Source: Streptomyces sp. AV19
Lineage (GTDB): Bacteria; Actinomycetota; Actinomycetes; Streptomycetales; Streptomycetaceae
Length of the DNA stretch: 64,000 bases
Reading direction: 5' to 3'
Assembly: GCF_015999245.1 (NCBI RefSeq)
Contig: NZ_JAEAMR010000007.1
Location: forward strand, 1,055,852 to 1,119,851
A program made the position numbers and the translations under genes. The stretch's first letter is position 1, and each line of letters opens with the position of its first letter. Shown piece after piece: positions 51,331 to 60,322 of this stretch. The notes under the pieces are model-generated. The model was not told where the DNA came from. It made no database searches and saw only the letters and a program-made list of their open reading frames with translations.

Positions 51331-52577
51331 CCGGCCCGTTCCTCGGCGGTGGCATCCGGCACCCGGCCGCCGCGTCCGGCCAGCGCCCCCGTGATTCCCA
51401 TCGGCACCGCCAGGACCACCAGCGCGATCAGCCCCGCGGTCCAGGTGCCGGTGAGGTCGCGGGCGGCGCCGAAGGCGACGGGGCCCGCGGCGGCCAGCAG
51501 GTAGCCCACGCACTGGGACATCGCGGACAGCAGCCCCGCCTCGTGCGCGGTGCGGGCGCACAACGACATATAGGCGATGCCCAGGGAGAGCACGGCCCCC
51601 AGGCCGAGGCCCAGCAGGACGGCCCACAGCACGGCCGGCGTCCCGGCCGGCGCCGAGAGCATGCCGGCGAAGGCCGCCACGCACAGCGCGGTGCCCGCCA
51701 GGGCCAAGTGGCTCTGCCGGCGCGAGCGTTGGGCCCATATCGGCACCAGCAGCGAGGTGATCACGGCGGATCCCATGCAGACCGCCAGCAGGACACCGGC
51801 GCCGCTCTCCGAGCTGCCGTGGTCGACGGCGAACGACGGCAGCCACGTGGTCGCCGTGTAGTACAGCAAGGACTGGAACGCGTAGAACAGGGCGACCGCC
51901 CAGGCCAGGCCGCTGCGCCACATCGAGCCGCCTGCCCGCGCGGGGACCGCCGGCCGCTCCCGTCGGCGCCGGAGCCGCGGTGCCCACACCGCCAGCGCCA
52001 CCATCGCCGGGACGCTCCAGAGGGCGAGGCCGCCGGCCCACGACAGCGACAGCGCGTCGCGCAGCGGGACGGTCGTGGCGGCCGCGACCGCGCCGCCGCC
52101 GACCAGCATGGTGGTGTGCAGGCCGGACATGAGCCCGACGCGGTGGGCGAAGTCCCGTTTGATCAGCGCGGTGATGACGACGTTGGCGACCGCCACGGCG
52201 GTGCCGGCCAGGAACGACCCGGCGAACAGCGGGAGCGGCGCCGGGACGAGACGTACCGCGGTGCCGCAGAGCAGCACGGCCAGCACCGCGACCAGTGTGC
52301 GCTCCATCCCCCAGCGGCGGGCCAGCCGGGGCGCGAGCGGGGCGAAGACGCCGAAGCAGATCAGCGGCAGGGTGGACAGTGCCCCGGCGCCGCCGTTGGA
52401 CAGGCCGGTGGCGTGCCGGATCTCGTCCAGCAGCGGGGAGACCGCGACGATGGCGGGCCGCATGTTGATCCCGACCAGCAGGACCGCGAGGGCGTAGGGG
52501 AGGAGGTGGCGGGGGGTGGCTCGGGTGAGGGGCTTCGTTTCGGGGGGTGTCGTTTCGGGAGCGGGACGTGGGATCAC
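51246..52577 (-). CDS. MFS transporter (CynX/NimT-like)
   Basis: 443-aa 12-helix major facilitator protein. It starts PYALAVLLVGINMRPAIVAVSPL, a signature of the CynX/NimT (cyanate, nitroimidazole) branch, with motif A-like RLARRWGMER between helices 2 and 3. GTG start at 52577 with GGAAGGA upstream. Palindrome at 52704-52720 lies in its upstream region. The divergent LysR-type gene may regulate it. Substrate unknown. Confidence 0.88.
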   Translation of the reverse strand: MIPRPAPETTPPETKPLTRATPRHLLPYALAVLLVGINMRPAIVAVSPLLDEIRHATGLSNGGAGALSTLPLICFGVFAPLAPRLARRWGMERTLVAVLAVLLCGTAVRLVPAPLPLFAGSFLAGTAVAVANVVITALIKRDFAHRVGLMSGLHTTMLVGGGAVAAATTVPLRDALSLSWAGGLALWSVPAMVALAVWAPRLRRRRERPAVPARAGGSMWRSGLAWAVALFYAFQSLLYYTATTWLPSFAVDHGSSESGAGVLLAVCMGSAVITSLLVPIWAQRSRRQSHLALAGTALCVAAFAGMLSAPAGTPAVLWAVLLGLGLGAVLSLGIAYMSLCARTAHEAGLLSAMSQCVGYLLAAAGPVAFGAARDLTGTWTAGLIALVVLAVPMGITGALAGRGGRVPDATAEERAGGGAAAGPARIGAAPSPRPARRVRPPRR

Positions 52578-52703
52578 GGATCGTCCTTCCGAGGGGGCGA
52601 AGTCGCCCTGTCGGGGGAGTGGTTGGCCGGGTGGCGACCGGTCGCGTCCGGGGGCAGCGACGGTTGCACGGTCGGCCCCGGGCGTCCAATAAAGCCCCTC
52701 TAT

Positions 52704-52720
52704 CGATCACTAGTTGATCG
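52704..52720. promoter_or_regulatory. Palindrome in the MFS-LysR intergenic region
   Basis: CGATCA (52704-52709), CTAGT, TGATCG (52715-52720), embedded in longer partial symmetry (GCCCCTCTAT ... CTAAGAGGGC). Unusually AT-rich locally. Located 127 bp before the MFS start and 184 bp before the LysR start. A GntR/FadR- or LysR-like operator is possible. Confidence 0.5.
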
Positions 52721-52803
52721 CTAAGAGGGCAGGTCGGATGCCCTCCCGCGTCCGACGTGGTGTGCGTCACCGCACCCGGAGGCTTGCTTGGACTCTGTCT
52801 AAG

Positions 52804-52834
52804 TTGCAACCCTGTCCAGGGTGGGTGCTACGCT
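52804..52834 (+). promoter_or_regulatory. Weak sigma-70-like promoter candidate for the LysR gene
   Basis: TTGCAA at 52804-52809 and TACGCT at 52829-52834 with a 19-bp spacer. The spacer is longer than usual, so this is tentative. The rest of the 326-bp intergenic region holds the palindrome at 52704-52720 and nothing else recognised. Confidence 0.3.
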
Positions 52835-52903
52835 CGTGGCACCTGAGAAAAGTCACGCTTGGGGCATCTTTGTCATGTTTGTGCTGCCGAGGTGGGAGGG
52901 TGA

Positions 52904-53851
52904 GTGATCGAGCATGCGCGCTGCGACGACGGGTCCTCGCCGGTCGTCCTTTCCGGCCTGCTGCGCCGCCTGGAGTACTTCGTGGTGGTGGCCGACGAGC
53001 TTCACCTGGGACGGGCGGCCCGGCGCTGCGGGGTCAGCCAGCCCACGCTCTCGCATCAAATGAAGGTGCTGGAGCAGGAGTTGGGGGTCGAACTGCTGCG
53101 CCGCGACAGCCGCCGGTTGTCGCTGACCCCTCAGGGCGGGGCGCTGCGGGAGGAGGCGCCGGGGCTCCTGGAGCGTACGTACTCGATCAAGGGCCGGATC
53201 AGGGACGCGGCCGCGCGCCATGTGCGCCCGGTCCGGGTCGCGTTCAGCGGCTCGGGGCATGCCCTGCGGCAGAGGGAGATGGTCGCGGAGTTCCGGGCGC
53301 GCGACGGCGTGCCGGTCTCGGTGGAGTCCGGCTGGTCGGCGCGGAATGTGGAGCTGGTCCGTACGGGGCGGGTCGACCTCGCGTTCGTCAGGCCGCCCCT
53401 TGAGGCCCACGAGGCGGACGGCCTGCGGATGGCCGTGGTCGGCGAGGCGGAACTCGTCCAACTCCGCCCGGGGAGCGCCGCCCCGGCCGGGACGGACCTG
53501 CCGCTCGTCATGTGGCCGCGCCCGCTCGCGCCCGGCCTCCACGACAGGATCGTGGAGGCCGCCCGGCGGGACGGGCGCTCCCCGCGGCTCCTGCGGGAGG
53601 AACCCGACGACGTGAACGTGGCCGCGGCGGTGGCCTCCGGTGCCGGAGTGGCGTACGTGGACCGCGGTGTGGCCGAGTGGCTGAGCCGCGGCGCGGATGT
53701 CGGCGTCCGCGCGCTGGGGACGCCGGCGCCGCGCACGGAGATCGCCGTGGCTTGGCGCGACGGCCTGGACGAGGACGTGGCGTTACGTTTCGCCGCCGCG
53801 TGCCGCCGGATCGGCTGCGCGCCCAACCCCCGTCCCGCACAGGAACATTGA
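52904..53851 (+). CDS. LysR-family transcriptional regulator
   Basis: 315-aa LysR-type regulator: N-terminal winged helix (about 18-78; LEYFVVVADELHLGRAARRC, VSQPTLSHQMKVLEQELGVE) and periplasmic-binding-like effector domain (about 105-305; AFVRPPLEAHEADGL). GTG start with GGGAGGG upstream. Divergent from the MFS transporter, its likely target by general LysR habit. It is followed after 15 bp by the DUF2180 gene on the same strand. Confidence 0.9.
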   Translation: MIEHARCDDGSSPVVLSGLLRRLEYFVVVADELHLGRAARRCGVSQPTLSHQMKVLEQELGVELLRRDSRRLSLTPQGGALREEAPGLLERTYSIKGRIRDAAARHVRPVRVAFSGSGHALRQREMVAEFRARDGVPVSVESGWSARNVELVRTGRVDLAFVRPPLEAHEADGLRMAVVGEAELVQLRPGSAAPAGTDLPLVMWPRPLAPGLHDRIVEAARRDGRSPRLLREEPDDVNVAAAVASGAGVAYVDRGVAEWLSRGADVGVRALGTPAPRTEIAVAWRDGLDEDVALRFAAACRRIGCAPNPRPAQEH

Positions 53852-53866
53852 AGGAGAAAACGAACC

Positions 53867-54097
53867 ATGAACTGCTACGACTGCCACACCGCCGACGGAG
53901 CCGGCACCCCCGCCGTCGCCGTCTGCCACGGCTGCAACTCCGGCCTCTGCCCCGCCCATCTGCGCGTCACCCGCCCGGAACTCCACCGCCCGAACGGCGT
54001 GGGCGTCTCCCACGGCCCCGTCCGGGCCCGCCGGCTGTGGTGCGCCACGTGCCACGCCGCCTTCGCCCCGGTCGGCCCGGTCGCCCCGGTCAGCTGA
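53867..54097 (+). CDS. DUF2180 family small zinc-ribbon-like protein
   Basis: 76-aa protein MNCYDCHTADGAGTPAVAVC with cysteine pairs CYDC, CHGCNSGLC and CATC plus His residues, which suggests two zinc sites. Fits DUF2180, a small actinobacterial family of unknown function. AAGGAG precedes the ATG. Its 3' end overlaps by 8 bp the convergent 140-aa gene. Confidence 0.82.
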   Translation: MNCYDCHTADGAGTPAVAVCHGCNSGLCPAHLRVTRPELHRPNGVGVSHGPVRARRLWCATCHAAFAPVGPVAPVS

Positions 54098-54512
54098 GGG
54101 CGTACACCTCCATCAGCCTGACGAGGGTCCGCCCCTGCATCCCGTCGATGGCACACGCGTAGTACTCGCAGCCCCACCCCTCCACCGTGGCACTGGCCCC
54201 CTGAGCCCCCAGCGGCCCACCCATCGCCGTGAACCCCACGGGCGTACCGGCCATCTGGTACCGCAGTGTGGCCGCCCCGGACTCCCACGGAAAGTGGACC
54301 GAGTCGACCCGGAACGTGTCGGACTCCCCGGGACGCAGCACGTGCCCCTTGCCCGGCGCCCGCTCGAAGGAGCCGATCACGTCCCTGGACGTGAGCACCA
54401 GGGAGTGCATCGTTTCGTTGGCGACCGTGACCTCGTAGTGCTCGCACTCGGGTCTCGGGCATCCGGTGGCTATGGCCATGTCCCTGAGCTCGGTCAGGTA
54501 GTCCTTGTTCAT
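54090..54512 (-). CDS. Unknown protein of 140 aa
   Basis: Not recognised. Predicted cytoplasmic, with ATGCPRPECEHYEVTVANET, FERAPGKGHVLRPGESDTFR, GAATLRYQMAGTPVGFTAMG and two further Cys near the C-terminus (CEYYAC). Beta-rich, with a pattern like a single beta-sandwich. No good ribosome site upstream of ATG 54512. It overlaps the DUF2180 stop by 8 bp in convergent orientation. Not like its neighbours in function as far as can be seen. Confidence 0.65.
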   Translation of the reverse strand: MNKDYLTELRDMAIATGCPRPECEHYEVTVANETMHSLVLTSRDVIGSFERAPGKGHVLRPGESDTFRVDSVHFPWESGAATLRYQMAGTPVGFTAMGGPLGAQGASATVEGWGCEYYACAIDGMQGRTLVRLMEVYALS

Positions 54513-54772
54513 AGGGCCAGGGTGGGAGGGGAGGCACGCCCCCGGGGTCGGCCGATCGTCGGTCCGGGCGGTGGAGCGAGGCGTCCTGCCCCTGGCAGCC
54601 GGCCTCCTGCCCGATCGCCGGATGGCATCGGCGAGCCATTGCCGCGCGGGTAGCTCCCGGTGGCGGTCGAGGGCCGCGAGGGCGAGGTCCCGCTTGTCCG
54701 CGAGAAACGCATTCGTGGAGATCGCCGGGCATGGGTGAGAATCTCTTGGTTCGCTCGCATACCAGGAGATTC

Positions 54773-55201
54773 ATGCACAAGCGTCTGCCCCTGCTCGCCG
54801 TCTGTCTTGCGGCCGCCGCTTTCGGCGCCTCGGCGTGCGGCCCGTCCGAGGACAGTGGCCCGACCGCCTCGGCGGCATCGGCGTCCGCGTCCGCTTCCGC
54901 CTCGGCTTCCCCGGCCGGGAGCCCGTCGGCGACCCCCGAGGAAGTGCGCGGCCTGACAGGGCTGTCGGCCAAGCTCTACCTCAGGACGATCCGGAAGAAC
55001 TACCCGGATCTGGACCGCATCGGCGACGACGTGCTCGTCACCCACGGCAACGCGCTCTGCGTCACCCGCGGGCAGGCCTTCGTCGACCAGGTCAAAAAGA
55101 CCAAGCAGGAACTGGAGCTCACCGGGAAGCAGGCTTCCCGGGTCCTCGGTACCGCACACGGCTACTGCGGCAGGGACGTATTCGGAACGGGGAAGGACTA
55201 G
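54773..55201 (+). CDS. DUF732-like lipoprotein
   Basis: 142-aa lipoprotein: signal peptide with lipobox GASAC, then a Ser/Ala tract ([15 protein letters not shown]), then a C-terminal helical DUF732-like domain (about 60-135) with the conserved cysteine pair in GNALCVTRG and HGYCGRD that probably forms a disulfide. ATG at 54773 has AGGAG upstream. Function unknown; typical of exported small actinobacterial proteins. Confidence 0.8.
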   Translation: MHKRLPLLAVCLAAAAFGASACGPSEDSGPTASAASASASASASASPAGSPSATPEEVRGLTGLSAKLYLRTIRKNYPDLDRIGDDVLVTHGNALCVTRGQAFVDQVKKTKQELELTGKQASRVLGTAHGYCGRDVFGTGKD

Positions 55202-55389
55202 GGCCGGCCGGTCCGTACCGCATCGAGCAGGGGGTCCGTGGCGCCTTCGGTAACACCGGGCTTCGCCCGGAAAGGCGGCTTCGGCCTCGGCGGGGGCATC
55301 GCCGATGAGCCGTTCGGCAACTGGCGCCCCGGCCCGCCGACTTCGGGGCGAAGGCGCCGAGCAGCCGCCTGCCGGGCGTCACCTGGGCT
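55202..55389. other. Structured intergenic region between lipoprotein and msrA
   Basis: Convergent intergenic DNA with nested symmetry: GGCGCCTTCG (55240-55249) is complementary to CGAAGGCGCC (55349-55358) about 100 bases apart, and between them lie small stems such as CCGGGCTTCGCCCGG (55256-55270). Likely a bidirectional terminator; a small RNA cannot be excluded. Confidence 0.5.
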
Positions 55390-56037
55390 TCAGCCCTCCG
55401 CCGGCGCGACCCCCACCGGGCAGGAAACCCCCGTCCCCCCGATCCCGCAGTACCCCGCCGGGTTCTTCTCCAAGTACTGCTGGTGATATTCCTCGGCCCA
55501 GTAGAACGGCCCCGCCGGGCGGATCTCCGTCGTGATGTCGCCGTAGCCCGAGGCGCGGAGGACGGACTGGTAGGCGTCGCGGGAGGATACGGCCGCCGTT
55601 TGTTGCTCGGGGGTGTGCGTGTAGATCGCCGAACGGTATTGCGTGCCGCGGTCGTTGCCCTGGCGGAAGCCCTGGGTGGGGTCGTGGGACTCCCAGAAGA
55701 GCTTGAGGAGGGTCGAGTAGGAGACGAGGGACGGGTCGTGGACGACGCGGACCACTTCCGTGTGGCCCGTCAGGCCGCTGCAGACCTCGTCGTAGGTGGG
55801 GTACGGGGTGTGGCCGCCCTGGTAGCCGACCAGGGTCGTCCACACGCCCTCCGCCTGCCAGAACTTGCGCTCGGCGCCCCAGAAGCAGCCCAGCGCGAAG
55901 TCGGCCACCGCCAGGCCCCCGGGGTACGGGGCGGCCAGCGGCGTGCCCAGGACCGTGTGGCGCTCCTGGAGGGGGAACTCCGGCTCCGGGCGGCCCCTGA
56001 GGGCCTGCTCGGGGGTGGGCAGGCGGTTCGGGAACAT
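55390..56037 (-). CDS. msrA: Peptide-methionine (S)-S-oxide reductase
   Basis: 215-aa MsrA that repairs oxidised methionine in proteins. Catalytic Cys51 in [31 protein letters not shown] and [13 protein letters not shown] typical; resolving cysteines near the C-terminus in [16 protein letters not shown] at 56037. Last of four minus-strand genes (paralogue A, M48 protease, paralogue B, msrA), with an 88-bp gap from the preceding gene. Confidence 0.93.
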   Translation of the reverse strand: MFPNRLPTPEQALRGRPEPEFPLQERHTVLGTPLAAPYPGGLAVADFALGCFWGAERKFWQAEGVWTTLVGYQGGHTPYPTYDEVCSGLTGHTEVVRVVHDPSLVSYSTLLKLFWESHDPTQGFRQGNDRGTQYRSAIYTHTPEQQTAAVSSRDAYQSVLRASGYGDITTEIRPAGPFYWAEEYHQQYLEKNPAGYCGIGGTGVSCPVGVAPAEG

Positions 56038-56125
56038 CCGGTTCTCGCTCTCCTCGGCTTCAGCGGTTCTTCGATGAGAACGTACGGGCGGGGCCGGGGA
56101 TTCCGGACCCGGCCGGTGCGGCCGG

Positions 56126-57184
56126 TCAGCGGCGGTCCCGCAGGGCGCCGGAGCCCACGATGGCCGCGTCACGGTAGAGGCAGAAGGCCACCGCCTCCTT
56201 GGTGGGGTAGTGGGTCCACGGCACGGCCGCCACGTACCCGTCCACCAGCCGGAACTGCTCGACGGCCTCCGCGTACCGCTCCTGCTTCGTCAGGATGTAC
56301 GCCAGCAGGTGACGCGCCTCGGCCAGCCGCGGGTGGTCCGGCCGGCACGCCGCCACGTCGATCAGGGCGGCGTCGACCATGGCGGTGAGGTCCACCGAGC
56401 GGAAGGCGACCTCAGGGGGGTCCTCGTCGAGGTGGTCGTGCCAGTGCATCAGCGGGAGCATGGTCATCAGGTTGCCGGGCGGGGCCGTGCGCGCCGTGCC
56501 CCACGCGAACTCGCGGACCAGCTCCTCGGAGCCGTGCCACCTCGGGTACCAGTACAGGAGCGCGCTCGCGTGGGCGTCGAAGAGGTACGGGGCACGGGCG
56601 GTGACCTCGGCCCACAGCTCCCGCATCCGCTCGTGCGACGCGCCCGTGCCCTTCTCCAGCGGGATCCGGGAGGCGTACGGGGTGGGGTCGTCCGGCGCGG
56701 CCAGGGCGGCGGCACGGTCGAAGTCCTCGCGGGCCTCGTGCAGCATCCGGTGGAAGCCCGTGAACTGCTCGGCCGTGGTGTTCTGGGCCCAGGCCGTGCC
56801 CCGGACGTTCCATGCCACGATCACCTTCGCCTCCGCCTTGACGACCGCCGCGCCCGGGTCGTCGGGGCGTGCGGCCTCCCAGGCCCGGAGCCAGGCGTCG
56901 TCCTCGGCCGCGGCATGGGCGATGATCCCGACCAGCGCGGAGCGCCGCTCCCAGTCGGTGCCCGTGGCGTCGAGCGCCCGCGCGGCGGGCTGCCAGTCGC
57001 CCCGGGCGAGGGCCCCCTCTATGGCGTCGGCCTCGGGGTCCGCGAAGGACCGCCCCGTGTGCTGCCGCTCCGGCGGCAGCCAGCCGGCGGCGGCCAGCCG
57101 GGCGGCGGACGGCGCGACCGCGCGCCGTCTCCTCCTGATCCAGAGGAAGAGGGACACGGCGAAGACGATGATGGCCAGCAGCAT
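56126..57184 (-). CDS. Membrane-anchored protein of unknown function (paralogue B)
   Basis: 352-aa protein with an N-terminal membrane helix (1-17, [15 protein letters not shown]) and a basic stop-transfer RRRRR, then a soluble helical, TPR-like domain. Clearly related to the protein at 59022-60113: shared LxYWxxxWHGSEE/Q, LP-L---HDHL, ARHLLAxxL, [16 protein letters not shown]. The shared family seems like DUF4034, but I am not sure. ATG at 57184 has no ribosome site; three AT-rich repeats precede it. It lies 75 bp from the M48 protease stop. Confidence 0.7.
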   Translation of the reverse strand: MLLAIIVFAVSLFLWIRRRRRAVAPSAARLAAAGWLPPERQHTGRSFADPEADAIEGALARGDWQPAARALDATGTDWERRSALVGIIAHAAAEDDAWLRAWEAARPDDPGAAVVKAEAKVIVAWNVRGTAWAQNTTAEQFTGFHRMLHEAREDFDRAAALAAPDDPTPYASRIPLEKGTGASHERMRELWAEVTARAPYLFDAHASALLYWYPRWHGSEELVREFAWGTARTAPPGNLMTMLPLMHWHDHLDEDPPEVAFRSVDLTAMVDAALIDVAACRPDHPRLAEARHLLAYILTKQERYAEAVEQFRLVDGYVAAVPWTHYPTKEAVAFCLYRDAAIVGSGALRDRR

Positions 57185-57205
57185 GGGGGGAAGTGATCCG
57201 ATCGA

Positions 57206-57255
57206 GAGGCGGTAAAAAATCGAGGGGCAGTAAAAAAGGGGCAGTAAAAAGGGGA
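57206..57255 (-). repeat. Three AT-rich direct repeats between M48 protease and paralogue B
   Basis: GAGGCGGTAAAAAATC (57206-57221), GGGGCAGTAAAAAA (about 57224-57237) and GGGGCAGTAAAAAGGGG (57238-57254) on the plus strand. On the mRNA strand these are U-rich tracts separated by GCCCC/GCCUC. Strongly unlike the surrounding GC-rich DNA. They may be a protein-binding leader, slippage region or partial terminator. Confidence 0.7.
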
Positions 57256-57259
57256 GAAA

Positions 57260-58885
57260 TCAAACAGTCGAGGTGCGCAGCAGCTCGCGCAGCGGTGCCG
57301 TGTCGGGTACGTCGCCGACGGCCGGCCGTACCGCCGCCGCCACCGCCTCGTCGGTGCCGGCGCCCGTCGGCAGCAGGAGCCGTGCGGGCTCCGACCAGGA
57401 CAGTGTCCAGCGGGCTCCCGCCGTCTCGGCCAGGGCCAGTTCGGTCAGGCTGTACAGCCCGGAGTGCAGCCGGGGGCGCAGGAACTCCCGGGCGGCGCGG
57501 CCCGTGGCCCGGGCGGCCTCCGGTGACTTGGGCAGGCGGTCGGCGATCTGCCACAGCAGGCCGGCGTCCACGGCGTCGAGGAACGCCGTCAGGTCCGCCG
57601 TGGCGCCCGGAGTCCCGGCCCGTGGTGCCGCCGCCAGCGCGGCCCGGAGCGGACGCGCCTCCTCCAGGGCGAGCGCGTGCATGGTCCGGTGCGTCAGCTC
57701 CGGCCAGTCCGCCCGCTCCAGGGCCTGGGCCTCGGGCGTGAGGACGGCGCTCTCCAGCTCCCTCAGGACGCGGTCGGCGTCGCGCAGCAGCGCGAGCGCG
57801 GGCCGTGCCGGGGCCGCCGCGCGGCCGTCGTCGGGCAGCGCCTCGATCAGGCGGATCCGGTCGGCCGGCGACGGGTGGGTGTCGTACGGGGAGGTCTCCC
57901 CGGCCGGCGGTTCGCCGCGCAGCTCCGCCAGGTCCTCCTGGCGCCCGGGGGCGGCGAGCAGCCGGCGCAGGCCGCCGAAGACCTCGCCGTGCGGCGGCAG
58001 GAGGCCCGCCGGGACGCCCATCGTCGCGTAGCGGCTCATGTAGAAGTCGTGGGCCGCGTCGAGGGCGGCGGTCTCGCGGAGCGCCGAGGCCGTGGCGTCC
58101 CGTCCGGCGATCCGCGCCGCCGTCCGGTCGGCGGCGAGCTCCTGCGCACGGTCGGCGCCGTGGGTGGCACGCAGACAGACGCGGGCGTACGCGAGGAAGG
58201 GCTTGGCCGTCAGGCGATGGGTGAGCCCGGCACGGCCGGTGCTCACCTCCTCGGCCTCGCGGCCCTCGGCGATCGCCTTGGCGGCGGCCTTCTCCTGCCG
58301 GGACCGCTCCTTGTCGACCCGCTTCCGCTCCTGCTCCCGGAAGGCCTCCACGGTCCGCAGCACGCTGTCGCGACCGCGGTGGGTGATTCCGGCGAGCCGG
58401 GTGTCGGCATTGCCGTAGTGGGCGAGCTCGTGGGCGAGCACGGCGTGCAGCTGCGGCTCGGTGAGCCCGGTCAGCAGCGGTACGCCGACGTAGAGGCGGC
58501 GCGGGCCGGGCAGCAGGCCGAGCAGGCGGGCGTCCTCGCGGACGCCCGCGTTCGCGTCCCCGGTGAGGAGGATGACGTCGGGCGCCCGGGTGCCGACGTG
58601 CTCGGCCAATGAGCGGACGGTTCGCCACAGTTCGGGCTGCTCGGCATCGGTGACGGGCAGTCCGGCGACGTCGGCGCGGCCTGTTCCGCCGAGCGCGAGG
58701 GTGCCCCGGACGACGGGGACGCCGAGCAGGACGGACAGGACGGTCACCGTGACGGCGACGGCGGCCGGCGTCCAGGCCCAGGCGGCGAGGCCGGCGCCGA
58801 GGAGCGCGCCGGGCACGGCCAGGGCGAGCAGATGGAAACCGGCCAACAGGGCGAACGCCCGTAGGAGGCGCAGAGAGGTGCCCAA
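57260..58885 (-). CDS. M48-family membrane metalloprotease
   Basis: 541-aa zinc protease. Two membrane helices (about 8-32 and 35-58) precede the HtpX/M48 catalytic domain with HELAH at 152-156 (LHAVLAHELAHYGNAD); the third ligand is expected in RAQELAADRTAA. The C-terminal 200 residues are a helical extension. Start TTG at 58885 (GGGGGGA upstream) matches the expected LGTSLRLLRAFALLAGF N-terminus; an in-frame ATG at 58936 exists. Flanked by two paralogous anchored proteins, suggesting a membrane quality-control complex. Confidence 0.85.
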   Translation of the reverse strand: MGTSLRLLRAFALLAGFHLLALAVPGALLGAGLAAWAWTPAAVAVTVTVLSVLLGVPVVRGTLALGGTGRADVAGLPVTDAEQPELWRTVRSLAEHVGTRAPDVILLTGDANAGVREDARLLGLLPGPRRLYVGVPLLTGLTEPQLHAVLAHELAHYGNADTRLAGITHRGRDSVLRTVEAFREQERKRVDKERSRQEKAAAKAIAEGREAEEVSTGRAGLTHRLTAKPFLAYARVCLRATHGADRAQELAADRTAARIAGRDATASALRETAALDAAHDFYMSRYATMGVPAGLLPPHGEVFGGLRRLLAAPGRQEDLAELRGEPPAGETSPYDTHPSPADRIRLIEALPDDGRAAAPARPALALLRDADRVLRELESAVLTPEAQALERADWPELTHRTMHALALEEARPLRAALAAAPRAGTPGATADLTAFLDAVDAGLLWQIADRLPKSPEAARATGRAAREFLRPRLHSGLYSLTELALAETAGARWTLSWSEPARLLLPTGAGTDEAVAAAVRPAVGDVPDTAPLRELLRTSTV

Positions 58886-59021
58886 TGGGCGAAATCCCCC
58901 CAACTCAAGGATCAGTGGACAGAGCAACGGGATCATATGTCTGATTCCGGTGCTGTTCGACGGGATTTCGCCTGGCGGTCCGTCCGGCGCCGGGCCGGTG
59001 CGGCGCCGGACGGCGGGGGCG

Positions 59022-60113
59022 CTACGCGGAGTGCCGTCCCGCCTCGAAGCCCGCCACCGCCCGCGCGCGGTACGCCACGTACGCCGCGACCGGGTTCTGC
59101 TCGTACGTCCACGGGATCGCCCCGATGTGGCCGTCCACCGCGCGGAACTGCTCCAGCGCCGGGCCGTACTGCTCGCCGTTGACCAGGAACCAGGCCAGCA
59201 GGTGGCGGACGTGCGGCAGGACGGGGTGGTCGGCGGGGGCGTGGGCCACGGCGTAGAGGGCGGCTTCGACGGCCTCGCGGACGACGATGCCGTCGAAGAG
59301 GCCGCGGACCAGGATGACGTCGGGCAGATGGTCGTGCACGGCGAACAGGGGGAGCGCGGGCAGCAGGCTGCCCCGGGGGGCGCCGCCGGCCGCGCGCCGG
59401 GCGAAGGCGTCCGCCTGCTCCTGGGAGCCGTGCCACTTGGCGCTCCAGTAGCGCAGGGCCGCCAAGTGCGCCCCCATGTGCTGCGGTGCGCGGGAGACCA
59501 CGGTTTCCCAGACGGACTGGAATTCCGCTTCGGAGACGCCCAGACCCCGGGCCACGCCCAGTTCGACGATGTACGGGACCGGGTCGCCGGGGGCGAGGAG
59601 GGCGGCCTCGGCGCAGACCGTGCGGGCCTCCTCCAGGATCATGCGGTAGTCCTGCGAGGACGGGTCGCGCAGCGCCTGCTGGACGAGGAACTCGGCCTGG
59701 ACGGCCGCCCCGCCCGCGTCCTTGGGCGCCACCACCCGCCAGTGGCGCAGCCACATGCCGCCCGTGCCGGGCGCCTCGGCGAGCTCCTGCGCCGCCGCCC
59801 CGGCCAGCGTCTGCACCCGCTGCCAGCGCAGCTCGGCGGCGGTGCCGGCGGGGGTGCGGGAGAGCAGCTCGGCGGCCGGCTTCCAGTCCTGGGTGCGGCG
59901 GGCCTCCTCGACGGCGGCGAGCAGCTCCGGGTCGGGGCCGGGCAGGCGGACGTCCAGCCGCTCGGCGGGGACGAAGCCGTGGCCCTGCGCCGGTTCCACG
60001 GCCGCGCCCGCGCCCCGGAGCGCGTCCTGCTCCGCGCGCCGGCGGCGCATCGCGGGCACGACGACGATGCCGCAGATGATGACGAGGGCGAGCAGGATCG
60101 CCAGAAACTCCAT
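59022..60113 (-). CDS. Membrane-anchored protein of unknown function (paralogue A)
   Basis: 363-aa protein with N-terminal helix (3-22, FLAILLALVIICGIVVVPAM) and the RRRRAEQ boundary, then a helical domain related to paralogue B. Shared blocks: ALRYWSAKWHGSQEQ, LLPALPLFAVHDHLPD, VRHLLAWFLVNGEQYGPALE, GAIPWTYEQNPVAAY. No catalytic motif recognised. It is the first gene of the minus-strand group. No clear ribosome site before ATG 60113. Confidence 0.72.
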   Translation of the reverse strand: MEFLAILLALVIICGIVVVPAMRRRRAEQDALRGAGAAVEPAQGHGFVPAERLDVRLPGPDPELLAAVEEARRTQDWKPAAELLSRTPAGTAAELRWQRVQTLAGAAAQELAEAPGTGGMWLRHWRVVAPKDAGGAAVQAEFLVQQALRDPSSQDYRMILEEARTVCAEAALLAPGDPVPYIVELGVARGLGVSEAEFQSVWETVVSRAPQHMGAHLAALRYWSAKWHGSQEQADAFARRAAGGAPRGSLLPALPLFAVHDHLPDVILVRGLFDGIVVREAVEAALYAVAHAPADHPVLPHVRHLLAWFLVNGEQYGPALEQFRAVDGHIGAIPWTYEQNPVAAYVAYRARAVAGFEAGRHSA

Positions 60114-60322
60114 GAGCTGTCCCGGTTCGAGGCTGTCCCGTTGAGAGGAGGCGCGGAAGTGAGGAAGTGACGTAGTAAGGACGAGGGAAGGGTGCCGAAC
60201 GTTCCTCGTGGGCGCCGCCGCGGGGCGTTCCCGCAGGTCGTCGCACACGCCGGACGATCGTTCATGTGCCGGTTACAAGTGAACAGCGGCATTCCGGTAA
60301 TGCTGGTACTACTCTCGGGTCA

